Below are positions 52,756 to 61,952 of a stretch of 64,000 bases of DNA, in pieces (the stretch's first letter is position 1; each line of letters starts with the position of its first letter). Both the position numbers and the translations under genes were made by a program. Origin of the DNA: Desulfovibrio sp. ZJ209 (GTDB taxonomy: Bacteria; Desulfobacterota; Desulfovibrionia; Desulfovibrionales; Desulfovibrionaceae). The DNA lies in contig NZ_JAAKEJ010000007.1 of assembly GCF_011039135.1 (NCBI RefSeq), positions 115,707 to 179,706 of the forward strand, given 5' to 3'. Under the pieces are notes generated by a model. The model saw nothing but the letters and a program-made list of their open reading frames with translations. It was not told the DNA's origin and ran no database searches.

Positions 52756-54771
52756 ATGCCGAGCCGCCGAGACTGCGCCAATGCCATCCGCGCCCTCGCC
52801 ATCGACGCCATCGAAAAGGCCAAGTCCGGGCATCCCGGCGCGCCCTTGGGCATGGCCGACATGGCCGAAGCCCTCTGGCGGCACGGCTTCAGGCACAATC
52901 CCGCCGACCCGGCCTGGCCCGACCGCGACCGCTTCGTGCTCTCCAACGGGCACGCCTCCATGCTGCTCTATGCCGTGCTCAACCTTACGGGCTATGACCT
53001 CCCCATGGAGGAAATCAAGAATTTCCGCCAATGGGGTTCGGCCACGCCCGGCCACCCCGAGCGCGGGCTCACCCCGGGGGTGGAAATGACCACCGGCCCG
53101 CTCGGGCAGGGCATCGCCTCGGCCGTGGGCATGGCGCTCGCCGAGGCCATGCTGGCCGCGCAGTTCAATACGCCCGAATACACCATCGTCGATCACCGCA
53201 CCTACGCCTTCTGCGGCGAGGGCTGCCTCATGGAGGGCGTCTCGCACGAGGCCTGCGCCCTGGCGGCGGCCTGGGGCCTCGGCAAGCTCACGGTGCTCTT
53301 CGACGCCAACGGCGTCTCCATCGACGGCAAGGTGGACGCCTGGTTCTGTGAAAATGTGGGCCAGCGTTACGCGGCCTACGGCTGGCAGGTCATCGGCCCG
53401 GTGGACGGCCATGACAGCGCGGCGCTGGACGCGGCGCTGGCCGCGGCCCGGGCGAACCTGCGGCGGCCCACTCTCATCATCTGCCATACGCATATCGGCT
53501 TCGGCTCGCCCAAGAAGGATTCGGCGGCGAGCCACGGCGCGCCCCTGGGCGCCGACGCCGCCGAGGCCACCAAGCGCGCCCTCGGCTGGACGGCGCCGCC
53601 CTTCGCGATCCCGGACGACATTCGCGCCGCCTGGGACGCGCGCGAGGAGGGCCGCGCCCTCGAAGCCGCCTGGGACGAGACCTTCGCGGCCTACCGCAAG
53701 GCGCACCCCGAGCTGGCGGCGGAATTTCTGCGCCGCATGAAGGGGGAACTCCCGGCGGACTGGCCGGATGTGTCGGCGCGCCTCATGGCGGCCGCCCAAG
53801 GCGCGGACGCGCCCGAAGCCACGCGCGTGGCCTCGCGCAAGGCGCTGGAGGTGCTGGTGCCGGCGCTCCCCGAGCTCATTGGCGGCTCGGCCGACCTTTC
53901 GGGCTCCGTGGGCACGCAGACCAAGGCCTCGGCCGCCCTTGACGCGGCCACCCATTGCGGCAACTACCTGTATTATGGCGTGCGGGAGTTCGGCATGGGC
54001 GCCATCATGAACGGCCTCGCCCTGCACGGCGGCTTCATCCCCTATGCGGGCACCTTCATGGCCTTTTCCGACCAGGCGCGCAATGCCCTGCGCCTTTCGG
54101 CCATCATGGGCCTGCGCGTCATCTGGGTCTTGACGCACGATTCCATCGGCGTGGGCGAGGACGGCGCCACCCACCAGCCCGTGGAGCAGATACCCACCCT
54201 GCGCATGGTGCCCAATCTCCATGTCTGGCGCCCCTGCGACGATGTGGAGACCGCCGTGGCCTGGCGCTCGGCGCTGGAATGCGCCACCACGCCCACCTGC
54301 CTCGCGCTGTCGCGCCAGAAGCTGCCGCAGATCCCGCGGGACGAGGCGCAGGTCAAGGCCATCGCCCGCGGCGGCTATGTGCTCAGGGACTGCGCGGGCG
54401 AGCCGGAGCTCATCCTCATGGCCACCGGCTCGGAAACCTCGCTCGCCGTGGGGGCGGCGGTGACGCTCACTGCCCGGGGCTATCGGGTGCGCGTGGTCTC
54501 CATGCCCTGCGCCGAGGTGTTCGACGCGCAGGACGAGGCCTGGCGCGAGAGCGTGCTCCCGGGCGGCGTGCGCTGCCGCATGGCCGTGGAGGCCGCCTCG
54601 CCCGGCTGGTGGCCCACCTATGTGGGCCTCGACGGCGAGATCATCGGCATGAAGGGTTTTGGCATGTCCGCGCCGGGCTCGGTATTGTTCGAGCGTTTCG
54701 GCTTCACGGCCGACAACGTGGTGGCCCGGGCGCTCGACCTGCTCGCGCGCCACGGCGTCAAGGCCCGCTGA
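52756..54771 (+). CDS. tkt: Transketolase
   Basis: A thiamine-diphosphate enzyme of 671 residues, moving two-carbon units between sugar phosphates. KSGHPGAPLGMADMAEALW lies at about residues 20-40. The ThDP site is FCGEGCLMEGVSHEACALAAAWGLGKLTVLFDANGVSIDG near 155. The pyrimidine domain has YGVREFGMGAIMNGLALHGGFIPYAGTFMAFSDQARNALRLSAIMGLRVIWVLTHDSIGVGEDGATHQPVEQ near 410-480. The ATG at 52756 is favoured because AAGGA lies eight bases before it; one two codons earlier is too close. With rpe directly upstream and pgk following, this is a sugar-phosphate cluster. Confidence 0.95.
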   Translation: MPSRRDCANAIRALAIDAIEKAKSGHPGAPLGMADMAEALWRHGFRHNPADPAWPDRDRFVLSNGHASMLLYAVLNLTGYDLPMEEIKNFRQWGSATPGHPERGLTPGVEMTTGPLGQGIASAVGMALAEAMLAAQFNTPEYTIVDHRTYAFCGEGCLMEGVSHEACALAAAWGLGKLTVLFDANGVSIDGKVDAWFCENVGQRYAAYGWQVIGPVDGHDSAALDAALAAARANLRRPTLIICHTHIGFGSPKKDSAASHGAPLGADAAEATKRALGWTAPPFAIPDDIRAAWDAREEGRALEAAWDETFAAYRKAHPELAAEFLRRMKGELPADWPDVSARLMAAAQGADAPEATRVASRKALEVLVPALPELIGGSADLSGSVGTQTKASAALDAATHCGNYLYYGVREFGMGAIMNGLALHGGFIPYAGTFMAFSDQARNALRLSAIMGLRVIWVLTHDSIGVGEDGATHQPVEQIPTLRMVPNLHVWRPCDDVETAVAWRSALECATTPTCLALSRQKLPQIPRDEAQVKAIARGGYVLRDCAGEPELILMATGSETSLAVGAAVTLTARGYRVRVVSMPCAEVFDAQDEAWRESVLPGGVRCRMAVEAASPGWWPTYVGLDGEIIGMKGFGMSAPGSVLFERFGFTADNVVARALDLLARHGVKAR

Positions 54772-54823
54772 GGCCCCGGGTTTTTTCGGCAGACTGGTTC
54801 CGCATAAACGTCAAGGAGGCATC

Positions 54824-55999
54824 ATGTCCGTCAAGTCACTGCGCGATGTGGACTGCAAGGGCAAGACCGTGGTCATCCGCGAGGACCTCAACGTGCCCAT
54901 GAAGGATGGCGTCATCACCAACGACAAGCGCATCCGCGCGGCGCTGCCCACCATCAAAATGGCGCTGGACAAGGGCGCGGGCGTCATCGTGCTTTCGCAC
55001 CTCGGGCGCCCCACCGAGGGCGAATTTGAGGAGAAGTTCTCGCTCAAGCCCGTGGCCGCGCATCTCGGCAAGCTTTTGGGCAAGCCCGTGCGCATCGCCG
55101 TTTCGCCCGACGCAGCCAAGGCCGAGCCCGGGGAGGTCGTCCTCGTCGAGAACATCCGCTTCTTCAAGGGCGAGAAAAAGAACGACCCGACGCTGGCGAA
55201 AAAGCTCGCCTCCCTCGGCGACATCTATGTGATGGACGCCTTCGGCGCGGCCCACAGGGCGCATTCCTCCACCGAGGGCGCCGTGCGCGAGGCCGTCGTG
55301 GCCTGCGCCGGCCCGCTCATGGAGGCGGAGCTTTCCGCCTTCGCCAAGGTGCTCGACAAGCCCGCGCGGCCGCTGGTGGCGGTCATCGGCGGCTCCAAGG
55401 TGTCCACCAAGCTCGGGCTTCTGGACAACCTGCTCGCCAAGGTGGACAGCCTCATCGTGGGCGGCGGCATCGCCAACACCTTCCTGGCGGCGGCGGGCTA
55501 CAACGTGGGCGCCTCGCTCTACGAGCCCGACCTCATCCCCGAAGCGAAAAAGATCATGGAAAACGCCAAGGCCCAGGGCAAGCAGTTGCCGCTGCCCGTG
55601 GACGTGGTGACGGCCAAGGCGCTGGAGCCCGGGCAGAAGGCCACGGTGCATTCCGTGGACGACGTGCCCGCGGACGAGATGATCCTCGACATCGGCCCCA
55701 AGACCGTGGCCCTCTATGAGAGCATCCTCGACAAGGCCGCCACCGTGGTCTGGAACGGCCCGGTGGGCGCCTTCGAGACCGAGCCTTTCGGCGCCGGCAC
55801 CAAGGCGCTGGCCGAGGCGCTGGCCAAGAGCAAGGCCTTCGTGGTGGTGGGCGGCGGCGACTCCGTGGCCGCCGTGGAGGGCTACGGCCTCGCCGACAAG
55901 ATGGGCTACATCTCCACGGGCGGCGGCGCCTCGCTGGAACTGCTCGAGGGCAAGGTGCTGCCCTCGGTGGCGGCGCTGGAAGCCCGCGCCGCCGGCTAG
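54824..55999 (+). CDS. pgk: Phosphoglycerate kinase
   Basis: Transfers phosphate from 1,3-bisphosphoglycerate to ADP. The 391-residue protein has VVIREDLNVPMKDG (about 16-29), VIVLSHLGRPTEG near 55, LVENIRFFKGEKKNDP near 107, DAFGAAHRAHSS near 135, PLVAVIGGSKVSTKLGLL near 185 and the nucleotide loop VVVGGGDSVAAVEGYGLADKMGYISTGGGASLELLEGK near 345-385. AAGGAGG precedes the ATG. It lies 52 bases after tkt. A palindrome, CCCCTGCC/GGCAGGGG (56024-56031 and 56050-56057), follows but lacks a T-run. Confidence 0.96.
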   Translation: MSVKSLRDVDCKGKTVVIREDLNVPMKDGVITNDKRIRAALPTIKMALDKGAGVIVLSHLGRPTEGEFEEKFSLKPVAAHLGKLLGKPVRIAVSPDAAKAEPGEVVLVENIRFFKGEKKNDPTLAKKLASLGDIYVMDAFGAAHRAHSSTEGAVREAVVACAGPLMEAELSAFAKVLDKPARPLVAVIGGSKVSTKLGLLDNLLAKVDSLIVGGGIANTFLAAAGYNVGASLYEPDLIPEAKKIMENAKAQGKQLPLPVDVVTAKALEPGQKATVHSVDDVPADEMILDIGPKTVALYESILDKAATVVWNGPVGAFETEPFGAGTKALAEALAKSKAFVVVGGGDSVAAVEGYGLADKMGYISTGGGASLELLEGKVLPSVAALEARAAG

Positions 56000-56159
56000 G
56001 CTTTTGCCACAGGCCCGCTTCTTCCCCTGCCTGTCCGTTTCCGCGGGCGGGCAGGGGCTCATATCTGTGGCGTGGGGCGGGTTCGCGCCGCCATTGTAAA
56101 AAAACTCTAAACATGCTCTCATGGGGAATCGGCGCCACGCCGGTTTCAGGAGAGAAACG

Positions 56160-57107
56160 ATGAGCGAAGCAGAAAACACCCCCGGGTTCCGCTGCGGCTG
56201 GGTGGCCATCGCCGGCCCCCCCAATGCCGGCAAGTCCACCCTGCTCAACGCGCTTCTGGGCCAGAAAGTGACCATTGTCACGCCCAAGCCGCAGACCACG
56301 CGCAACCAGATCGTGGGCATCTTCACCGACTCCCGCGCGCAGATCATCTTCATGGATACGCCCGGCGTGGCGCAATTGCGCGGGCACCTGAGCAAGTCCA
56401 TGATCCAGGCGGTATGGCAGAGCCTCAACCAGGCCAATGTCATCCTGCTCGTGCTCGACGCGCATCTCTATATCCGCCATCCCGAATATCTCGACCGCGA
56501 CCTCGGGGCGCTCGGCCAGGCCATCGCGGAAGAGGAGCGGCCCACCATCGTGGTGCCCAACAAGGTGGACGTTTTCGGCGACAAGAGCCGCATGCTGCCC
56601 CTGCTCACGCGGGCGCACGAGCTGTGGCCGCGCGCCGAGATTTTCCCGGTCTCCGCGCAGAACGGCGACGGCCTCGTGGAACTTCGGGAGCTCATCGAGT
56701 CCAAACTGCCCGTGGGGCCGGCGCAGTTCCCCGAAGACCAGGTCTCCACGGCGCCCCTGCGCTTCATGGCCGCGGAGATCATCCGTGAAAAGCTCTTCCT
56801 CTACCTGCACCAGGAAGTGCCCTACGGCGTCGCCGTGGAGGTGGAAAGCTGGCAGGAAGACCCGGAGCGCGGCCTCACGGTCATCCACGCCGTCATCTAT
56901 GTGGCGCGGCCGACGTACAAGTCCATGGTCATCGGCAAGGGCGGCGCGGGCATCAAGAAGATCGGCAGCGAGGCCCGCAAGGAGATCGCCGAGCTCATAG
57001 ACGGCAAGGTGCACCTTGAGCTCTGGGTGAAGGTGCGCGAAAACTGGACGGAAGACGCGGCCTTTTTGCGCGAGCTCGAGCAGTCCTCCGGGGGGAGCGG
57101 GGAATGA
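56160..57107 (+). CDS. era: GTPase Era
   Basis: Era is an essential GTPase that binds 16S rRNA near its 3' end and assists 30S maturation. In this 315-residue protein G1 is GPPNAGKST at 19-27, G2 [11 protein letters not shown] near 47, G3 DTPG near 72 and G4 NKVD near 135. A C-terminal KH domain is visible as [34 protein letters not shown] with the GxxG loop. AGGAGA precedes the ATG at 56160; an ATG 13 codons earlier has no such site. It overlaps the YggS-type gene by four bases. Confidence 0.96.
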   Translation: MSEAENTPGFRCGWVAIAGPPNAGKSTLLNALLGQKVTIVTPKPQTTRNQIVGIFTDSRAQIIFMDTPGVAQLRGHLSKSMIQAVWQSLNQANVILLVLDAHLYIRHPEYLDRDLGALGQAIAEEERPTIVVPNKVDVFGDKSRMLPLLTRAHELWPRAEIFPVSAQNGDGLVELRELIESKLPVGPAQFPEDQVSTAPLRFMAAEIIREKLFLYLHQEVPYGVAVEVESWQEDPERGLTVIHAVIYVARPTYKSMVIGKGGAGIKKIGSEARKEIAELIDGKVHLELWVKVRENWTEDAAFLRELEQSSGGSGE

Positions 57108-57835
57108 CCCCGGAGGATCTCGCCGGGCGCCTGCTCAAGGTGCGCGAGAGCCTGGCCCGGGCCTGCCGGGACAATGGCCGCCGGCCGGAAGATGTGCTGC
57201 TCGTGGCCGTGTCCAAGTTCCACCCCGCTTCGGACATCGCGGCCGTGGCCGCGGCCGGCCAGCGGGATTTTGGCGAGAACTACGTCCAGGAGGCGCTGGA
57301 AAAGCGGGCCGAGCTCGCGGACGACCCGGCGGCCGCGCGCATCCGCTGGCACATGATCGGCCATGTGCAAAGCCGCAAGGCCGCGCAGGTGGCCGGGGCC
57401 TTCGTGCTCATCCACACGCTCGACTCGGTGAAGCTGGCCGACGCGCTGGAGCGGCGCCTCGCCGTCACCGGCCAGCTCCAGCCGGTGCTCATGGAGATCA
57501 ATATCGGCGCCGAGCCGCAGAAGGCCGGCGTCATGCCCGAGGCTGCCGAGGCGCTGGGCGCGCATGTGCTCGCCGCCTGCCCGCACCTCGAATTGCGCGG
57601 GCTCATGTGCCTGCCCCCGGTCTTTGACGCGGGCGAGGCGGCGCGGCCCTATTTCGCGCGCTTGAGGCGCCTCGGCGAAGACTTGCGCTCCAGCCTCGGC
57701 GTCGCCATGCCCGAGCTCTCCATGGGCATGAGCGGCGATTTTGCGGCGGCGGTGGCCGAGGGCGCCACCATCGTGCGCATCGGCACGGATATTTTCGGGC
57801 CGCGGCCCCTGAAGGCGCCCGCGCCCGTGGCATGA
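57104..57835 (+). CDS. YggS-family PLP homeostasis protein
   Basis: A 243-residue member of the PLPBP/YggS family. The PLP-binding Lys lies in [10 protein letters not shown] near residue 38. [16 protein letters not shown] near 60, [13 protein letters not shown] near 83, [12 protein letters not shown] near 130, LRGLMCLPP near 165 and [28 protein letters not shown] at the C terminus follow the family pattern. These proteins keep free pyridoxal phosphate in balance and affect amino-acid pools; no catalytic reaction is established. It is translationally coupled to era. Confidence 0.93.
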   Translation: MTPEDLAGRLLKVRESLARACRDNGRRPEDVLLVAVSKFHPASDIAAVAAAGQRDFGENYVQEALEKRAELADDPAAARIRWHMIGHVQSRKAAQVAGAFVLIHTLDSVKLADALERRLAVTGQLQPVLMEINIGAEPQKAGVMPEAAEALGAHVLAACPHLELRGLMCLPPVFDAGEAARPYFARLRRLGEDLRSSLGVAMPELSMGMSGDFAAAVAEGATIVRIGTDIFGPRPLKAPAPVA

Positions 57836-57843
57836 TGGCTGCA
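57827..57843 (+). promoter_or_regulatory. Sigma-54-type promoter of the fliLNOPQ genes
   Basis: GTGGCATGATGGCTGCA has GG (57829-57830) and GC (57841-57842) separated by exactly ten bases, with two mismatches to the -24/-12 consensus. It overlaps the end of the YggS-type gene and lies about 60 bases before fliL, matching the control proposed for flgF. Confidence 0.5.
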
Positions 57844-57901
57844 TGAACGACTGTGCGGGGCGCCCTGCGCTCCGCCCGAAGTTTGCCCGGAGAGGATGCC
57901 C

Positions 57902-58519
57902 ATGGCGGCCAAGGACAAAGACAAGGAAGCGGCCCTGCCCGAGGGGCAGGCGGAAAAGCCGCGCAAGAAATCGCGCCTCAAGCGCCTGGTCATTATTTTG
58001 GCGATATTGCTGATGACGCTCGGCGGCGCGGGCATCGGCGCCTACTGGTGGCTCTTCCTGCGCACGCCCGTGGACGAGGTTCCGGCGGCGCCAGCCGAAG
58101 CCGGCGCCGAGGCGCCGCAGGGCGCGCCGGGCAAGGCTCCGGCGCCGGCAGCCCCGGGCGCGCCGGGCCAGCCCTCGCCGGGCGCGCGCATCGAGCGCCA
58201 GAGCGATTTACCGCGCAGCGGCGGCCTCGTGCTGCCCCTGCCGCCGGTGACGGTCAACCTTTCCGACCCGGGTGGCCGCCGCTACCTCAAGCTCGGCATG
58301 GAAGTGGAGGTGAACGCCGATGTTTCGGCCGAGCTCAAGGCCAACAGCGCGCGCATCCGCGACGCCGTCATCATGCTCCTCGCCGGGAAGTCCTATGGCG
58401 ACATCTCCACGCCCGACGGCAAGGTGCTGCTCAAGGCGGAGATCGCGGCGAGGCTCAACCAGATCCTCGGGGCGCAAAGGGTCGTCAGGGTCTATCTGAC
58501 AGATTTTGTGGTGGAATAG
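57902..58519 (+). CDS. fliL: Flagellar basal-body protein FliL
   Basis: FliL sits in the inner membrane at the basal body and supports stator function. The 205 residues comprise a charged cytoplasmic start (KDKDKEAALPEGQAEKPRKKSRLKR), one membrane helix (about 29-51), an Ala/Pro-rich linker of about 50 residues, and a periplasmic domain with VTVNLSDPGGRRYLKLGMEVEVN and a C-terminal VRVYLTDFVVE, as usual for FliL. GGAGAGG lies six bases before the ATG at 57902, whereas the ATG two codons earlier abuts it directly. Confidence 0.92.
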   Translation: MAAKDKDKEAALPEGQAEKPRKKSRLKRLVIILAILLMTLGGAGIGAYWWLFLRTPVDEVPAAPAEAGAEAPQGAPGKAPAPAAPGAPGQPSPGARIERQSDLPRSGGLVLPLPPVTVNLSDPGGRRYLKLGMEVEVNADVSAELKANSARIRDAVIMLLAGKSYGDISTPDGKVLLKAEIAARLNQILGAQRVVRVYLTDFVVE

Positions 58520-58540
58520 CATCCGTAGACGAGGTTGAAC

Positions 58541-59137
58541 ATGGCGCAGGACGATCAAGAAGCCCTGGCCGCACAGTGGGCGGCCCAGCTTGAAGGCGAC
58601 GGCGGGGACCAGCCGGACCCGTTTGAAGCGGCCGCGGCCGCGGCGGCAGCCGCCCCGGACGACACCGGCGGCGCCAGCGCGGACGACGAGGCGCTGGCGG
58701 CCCAGTGGGCCGACGCCCTGGCCGCGGAAGAGGAGGAGCGCGGCCCCGCCACCTTTGGCAACGCCGCCTCCGGCGCGGGCACCAATCCCCGCGGGGGCAC
58801 CTTCAGCTCCCAGGCGCAGGACGCCCATTTCCAGGACATGACCGAGATGTCGCGCCAGCCGCGCGACAACAAGCTCAAGCGCGAGCTCGACTTCATCCTC
58901 GACATCCCGCTGGATGTCTCGGCCGAGCTCGGGCGCACGCGCCTGCTCATTAACGAGCTCTTGCAGCTCGGCCAGGGCTCGGTGGTGGAGCTCAACAAGC
59001 TCGCCGGCGAACCGCTGGAGGTCTATGTCAACGGCAAGCTGGTGGCGCGCGGTGAGGCCGTGGTCATCAACGAGAAATTCGGCGTGCGCCTTACGGACAT
59101 CATCAGCCCCATCGAAAGGGTGAAGCAGCTTGGCTGA
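58541..59137 (+). CDS. fliN: Flagellar motor switch protein FliN
   Basis: FliN is part of the C ring that sets rotation direction. The C-terminal 80 residues of 198 are the SpoA domain: LDFILDIPLDVSAELGRTRLLINELLQLGQGSVVELNKLAGEPLEVYVNGKLVARGEAVVINEKFGVRLTDII. The N-terminal 110 residues are low-complexity, rich in Ala and Asp, and carry a near-repeat, EALAAQWAAQL at about 7-17 and EALAAQWADAL at about 49-59, resembling docking peptides. GAGG precedes the ATG at 58541. Its end overlaps the TTG start of fliO by eight bases. Confidence 0.93.
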   Translation: MAQDDQEALAAQWAAQLEGDGGDQPDPFEAAAAAAAAAPDDTGGASADDEALAAQWADALAAEEEERGPATFGNAASGAGTNPRGGTFSSQAQDAHFQDMTEMSRQPRDNKLKRELDFILDIPLDVSAELGRTRLLINELLQLGQGSVVELNKLAGEPLEVYVNGKLVARGEAVVINEKFGVRLTDIISPIERVKQLG

Positions 59138-59807
59138 CGTGCGCGCGGACGCCGCGGTGAACGGCGGACTTTCCGGCAATTCCGTGCGCGGCATCGCCGA
59201 CAATGTCGCCCCGCCGCCGGGCGTGACTGACGCCGCCCAGCCTGTCCCCTCGCCGGACTGGGGCGCGGCCACGGCCGGCGACATCGCCGACACGGTGCGC
59301 GCCGCCGCCGAAGAGATCCTCAAGGGGCTCGACCTCGCGCGGCACGCCGTGGGCGAATCCGTGGACGCGGCCTCGAGCATGGCCTTCGAGCGTGCCGCCG
59401 ATGTGGCGCCGTCCGCCGCGGGCGGCCAGGCTCTCGGCCAGAGCGTCTTCAGCTGGGGCGGCTATGTGCAGGCCATCGGCATCCTCTGCCTGCTCCTGGC
59501 CGGGCTGTGGTTCGCGCTCTGGCTGGTGCGGCGGTACGGCCGCTTCAACTTTCTGCCCAGGCCCGGCGCGCTGCCGCGCGGCTCCCTCATCATGGAGGCG
59601 CAGATGCCCCTCGGGCCGCGCAAGGGCCTGATGGTGGTACGCTTCTTGAATACCCGATTGCTGCTGGGGGTCACGGAACAGCAGATATGCCTGCTCAAAG
59701 AGGAAGAAGTACACGATGCGCCGCGTGACAACGATTTTCAGGGGATCATGGAGCAAGCCCGCCGCGGCAGTGCTGCTGGCAACGGCCCTGACGGGCCTGC
59801 TGCCTGA
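59130..59807 (+). CDS. fliO: Flagellar export apparatus protein FliO
   Basis: FliO helps assemble the FliP ring of the flagellar type III export gate. The 225-residue frame opens at TTG within the fliN end. An Ala-rich N-terminal region of about 105 residues precedes a membrane helix (YVQAIGILCLLLAGLWFALWLVRRYG, about 110-135). The conserved cytoplasmic part follows: PRGSLIMEAQMPLGPRKGLMVVRFLNTRLLLGVTEQQICLLKE. The true start may lie further in, since family members are usually shorter. The 3' end overlaps fliP by 92 bases. Confidence 0.85.
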   Translation: MADVRADAAVNGGLSGNSVRGIADNVAPPPGVTDAAQPVPSPDWGAATAGDIADTVRAAAEEILKGLDLARHAVGESVDAASSMAFERAADVAPSAAGGQALGQSVFSWGGYVQAIGILCLLLAGLWFALWLVRRYGRFNFLPRPGALPRGSLIMEAQMPLGPRKGLMVVRFLNTRLLLGVTEQQICLLKEEEVHDAPRDNDFQGIMEQARRGSAAGNGPDGPAA

Positions 59808-60513
59808 CGCCGCCTTCGCCGCGCAGGATCTCACGCTGCCCACCATGTCCCTCACCCTTGCCGGCGGTGCGCCCGAGCCCGGCAAGGTCTCCGTCCTGCT
59901 GGAGATCCTTTTCCTGCTCACCGTGCTCTCGGTGGCGCCGGCCATCATGCTCACGGTCACGAGCTTCACGCGCATCATCATCGTGTTCAGCTTTTTGCGC
60001 CAGGCCATGGGCGTGCAGCAATTGCCGCCCACGCAGATTTTGGCGAGCCTCGCCATTTTCATGACGGTGGTCATCATGTTCCCGGTGGGCAAGCGCATCA
60101 ACGACGACGCCATCCAGCCCTACCTCAACGAGCAGATCGACTACAAGGTGGCGCTTGACCGGGCGCAGATCCCCTTGCGCAACTTCATGTTCAAGCACAC
60201 GCGCGAAAAGGATCTCTCCATCTTCTATTCCATCTCGCAGATGGAGCTTCCGCGCAACAAGGACGAAGTGCCCACCATGATGCTCGCCGCGGCCTATGTG
60301 ATAAGCGAGCTCAAGACCGCCTTCACCATCGGCTTTCTCATCTATATCCCCTTCCTGGTCATGGACATGGTGGTTTCCAGCGTCCTGCTCGCCATGGGCA
60401 TGATGATGCTGCCGCCCATGATGGTCTCCATGCCGTTCAAGCTGCTGCTCTTTGTGATGGTGGACGGCTGGAACCTCCTGGTGGGCTCGCTCGTCAACAG
60501 TTTTCTTCTGTAA
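59716..60513 (+). CDS. fliP: Flagellar export gate protein FliP
   Basis: FliP forms the core ring of the export gate with FliQ and FliR. The 265-residue protein has a cleavable signal peptide (about 1-36, ending AFAA), as is usual for FliP and supporting this start despite the long overlap with fliO. Four hydrophobic segments follow. Signatures are FTRIIIVFSFLRQAMGVQQLPPTQILASLAIFMT near 85-120 and ELKTAFTIGFLIYIPFLVMDMVVSSVLLAMGMMMLPPMMVSMPFKLLLFVMVDGW near 198-252. Confidence 0.96.
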   Translation: MRRVTTIFRGSWSKPAAAVLLATALTGLLPDAAFAAQDLTLPTMSLTLAGGAPEPGKVSVLLEILFLLTVLSVAPAIMLTVTSFTRIIIVFSFLRQAMGVQQLPPTQILASLAIFMTVVIMFPVGKRINDDAIQPYLNEQIDYKVALDRAQIPLRNFMFKHTREKDLSIFYSISQMELPRNKDEVPTMMLAAAYVISELKTAFTIGFLIYIPFLVMDMVVSSVLLAMGMMMLPPMMVSMPFKLLLFVMVDGWNLLVGSLVNSFLL

Positions 60514-60528
60514 CTCCCGGAGGACGCC

Positions 60529-60798
60529 ATGACGCCAGAATTTGTCATCGGTTTCGGCAGGCAGGCCATCGAGCTCTGCCTCATGATGGCGCTCCCCATG
60601 CTGGGCGTGGGCCTCTGCGTGGGCGTTGTGGTGAGCATCATCCAGGCCGCCACGCAGATCCAGGAACAGACCCTGACCTTCATCCCCAAGATCATCTGCA
60701 TGTTCATCGCCCTGTTGGTGGCGCTCCCCTGGCTCATGGAGCGCATGACCACCTTCACGAGGGACGTGTTCATCAATATCCCGCAGTACGTACAGTAG
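60529..60798 (+). CDS. fliQ: Flagellar export gate protein FliQ
   Basis: The 89-residue protein with two membrane helices matches FliQ: MTPEFVIGFGRQAIELCLMM, then LGVGLCVGVVVSIIQAATQIQEQTLTFIPKIICMFIALLVALPWLMERMTTFTRDVF. It stacks on FliP and FliR in the export gate. GGAGG lies before the ATG, 15 bases after fliP. fliR and flhB, which often follow, are not here; a terminator comes about 90 bases later. Confidence 0.96.
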   Translation: MTPEFVIGFGRQAIELCLMMALPMLGVGLCVGVVVSIIQAATQIQEQTLTFIPKIICMFIALLVALPWLMERMTTFTRDVFINIPQYVQ

Positions 60799-61121
60799 GC
60801 CTTTTCCCAAAGGACTGACGAAAAGTATCTCTGCTTGCGTCGGCCCCATGGCGGCCCGCGAACGGCACCTGTTTCGCAACACTGGAATCGCGTCCCTCAT
60901 GGGGCGCTTTTTTTGTATATGGAGGAAAAACAAAGCCCCAATGTACTTTACCACGAGTACACAGAAAAAGTCTAGATTTTATTTATACTGCTTATTGAAT
61001 ATCTCTACTAAATATCTTCCCGTCCTCCGCTGACACAGATATTTTTTATTCCCTTGTCTTTCAACATATTGGCACTATATTTACAGATTTGCCCATTGCC
61101 TCACTATAGTTTCCCTGCCAT
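60799..61121. other. A+T-rich intergenic region between fliQ and rlmB
   Basis: This gap between convergent genes has a terminator at 60890-60914. Bases 60915-61110 are strikingly A+T-rich for this genome (for example ATTTTTTATT and TATATTTACAG). No reading frame with a ribosome binding site, tRNA or repeat could be supported. It may be a remnant of inserted DNA. Confidence 0.5.
60890..60914 (+). terminator. Terminator of the flagellar operon
   Basis: GCGTCCC (60890-60896) pairs with GGGGCGC (60901-60907), with one G-T wobble and a four-base loop, followed by seven T. Confidence 0.85.
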
Positions 61122-61952
61122 TTACCGAACAGGATTTTGTGCGTGATGCCGCGCGGCCAGCCCCATGAGGATGGCCCCAGCCTGCGCCACATTGAGCGAG
61201 TCAAAGTCCCGCGCGAAGGGGATGCGGAGAAAGGCTGCGCAGCGCTTGGCAACGCCGGGCCTGAGCCCCTTGTCCTCATTGCCGAGCACGAGCACCGCGG
61301 GCAGCTCCATGGGCGTGGTGAAGGCGTCCACGCACGCGGCGCCCGCCGCCATCCCCGTTCCGTAGATGGCAAGGCCCGCCTCCTCGGCGCTGTCGAGGGC
61401 GTGCGCGAGGTTGGTCACCTGGGCCACGGGCAGCCGCTCCAGCGCGCCCGCGCCCGTGCGCCGCGCCGCCGGGCCGAGATAGGCGCTGTTGTGGCTCGGC
61501 ACGAGCAGCCCGGCCCCGCCAAGCGCATAGAGCGTGCGGCAGAGGGTGCCCACATTGCCCGGGTCCTGCACTTGGTCGAGCGCCAGGAGCAGCGGCAGCG
61601 GCGCCTCGGGCACGGACTGGAGCAGCGCCTCGAGGCTTGTGAATTCCGTGGCCGCAAGCCGCGCGGCCACGCCCTGATGCGCCACGGCATGCCCGCGGCG
61701 CGGCCGCCCGCACAGGCGGTCGAGGGTGGCGGCGTCCACCGCGTTGCAGCGGATGCCGTGCTTGCGGCACAGGCGGCGCACCTCGTCCGCATCGGGGCCC
61801 GCGAGCCCCTTGCGGCAATAGACCTGGCTGACGCGCTGGGGCGTGGCGGCCAAAAGTTCCAGCACGGGCTTCATGCCCGGGAGGAGCAGGGATCCATCCG
61901 CGCCTTCGGTGGGCGCGGCATGCGGGGCATGTTCGGAAGTGACGTTCGCCAT
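61122..61952 (-). CDS. rlmB: 23S rRNA (guanosine-2'-O-)-methyltransferase, RlmB/TrmH family
   Basis: A SPOUT methyltransferase of 276 residues that methylates a 23S rRNA guanosine. An N-terminal substrate-binding domain (LLPGMKPVLELLAATPQRVSQVYCRKG, RLCRKHGIRCNAVDAATLDRLCG) is followed by the knotted domain with motif 1 LDQVQDPGNVGTLCRTLYALGG (about 130-150), motif 2 AVLVLGNEDKGLRPGV and motif 3 IPFARDFDSLNVAQAGAILM, which bind S-adenosylmethionine. The tRNA enzyme TrmH and other relatives share these motifs, but the N-terminal domain favours RlmB. It is divergent from the MltD-like gene. Confidence 0.88.
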   Translation of the reverse strand: MANVTSEHAPHAAPTEGADGSLLLPGMKPVLELLAATPQRVSQVYCRKGLAGPDADEVRRLCRKHGIRCNAVDAATLDRLCGRPRRGHAVAHQGVAARLAATEFTSLEALLQSVPEAPLPLLLALDQVQDPGNVGTLCRTLYALGGAGLLVPSHNSAYLGPAARRTGAGALERLPVAQVTNLAHALDSAEEAGLAIYGTGMAAGAACVDAFTTPMELPAVLVLGNEDKGLRPGVAKRCAAFLRIPFARDFDSLNVAQAGAILMGLAARHHAQNPVR

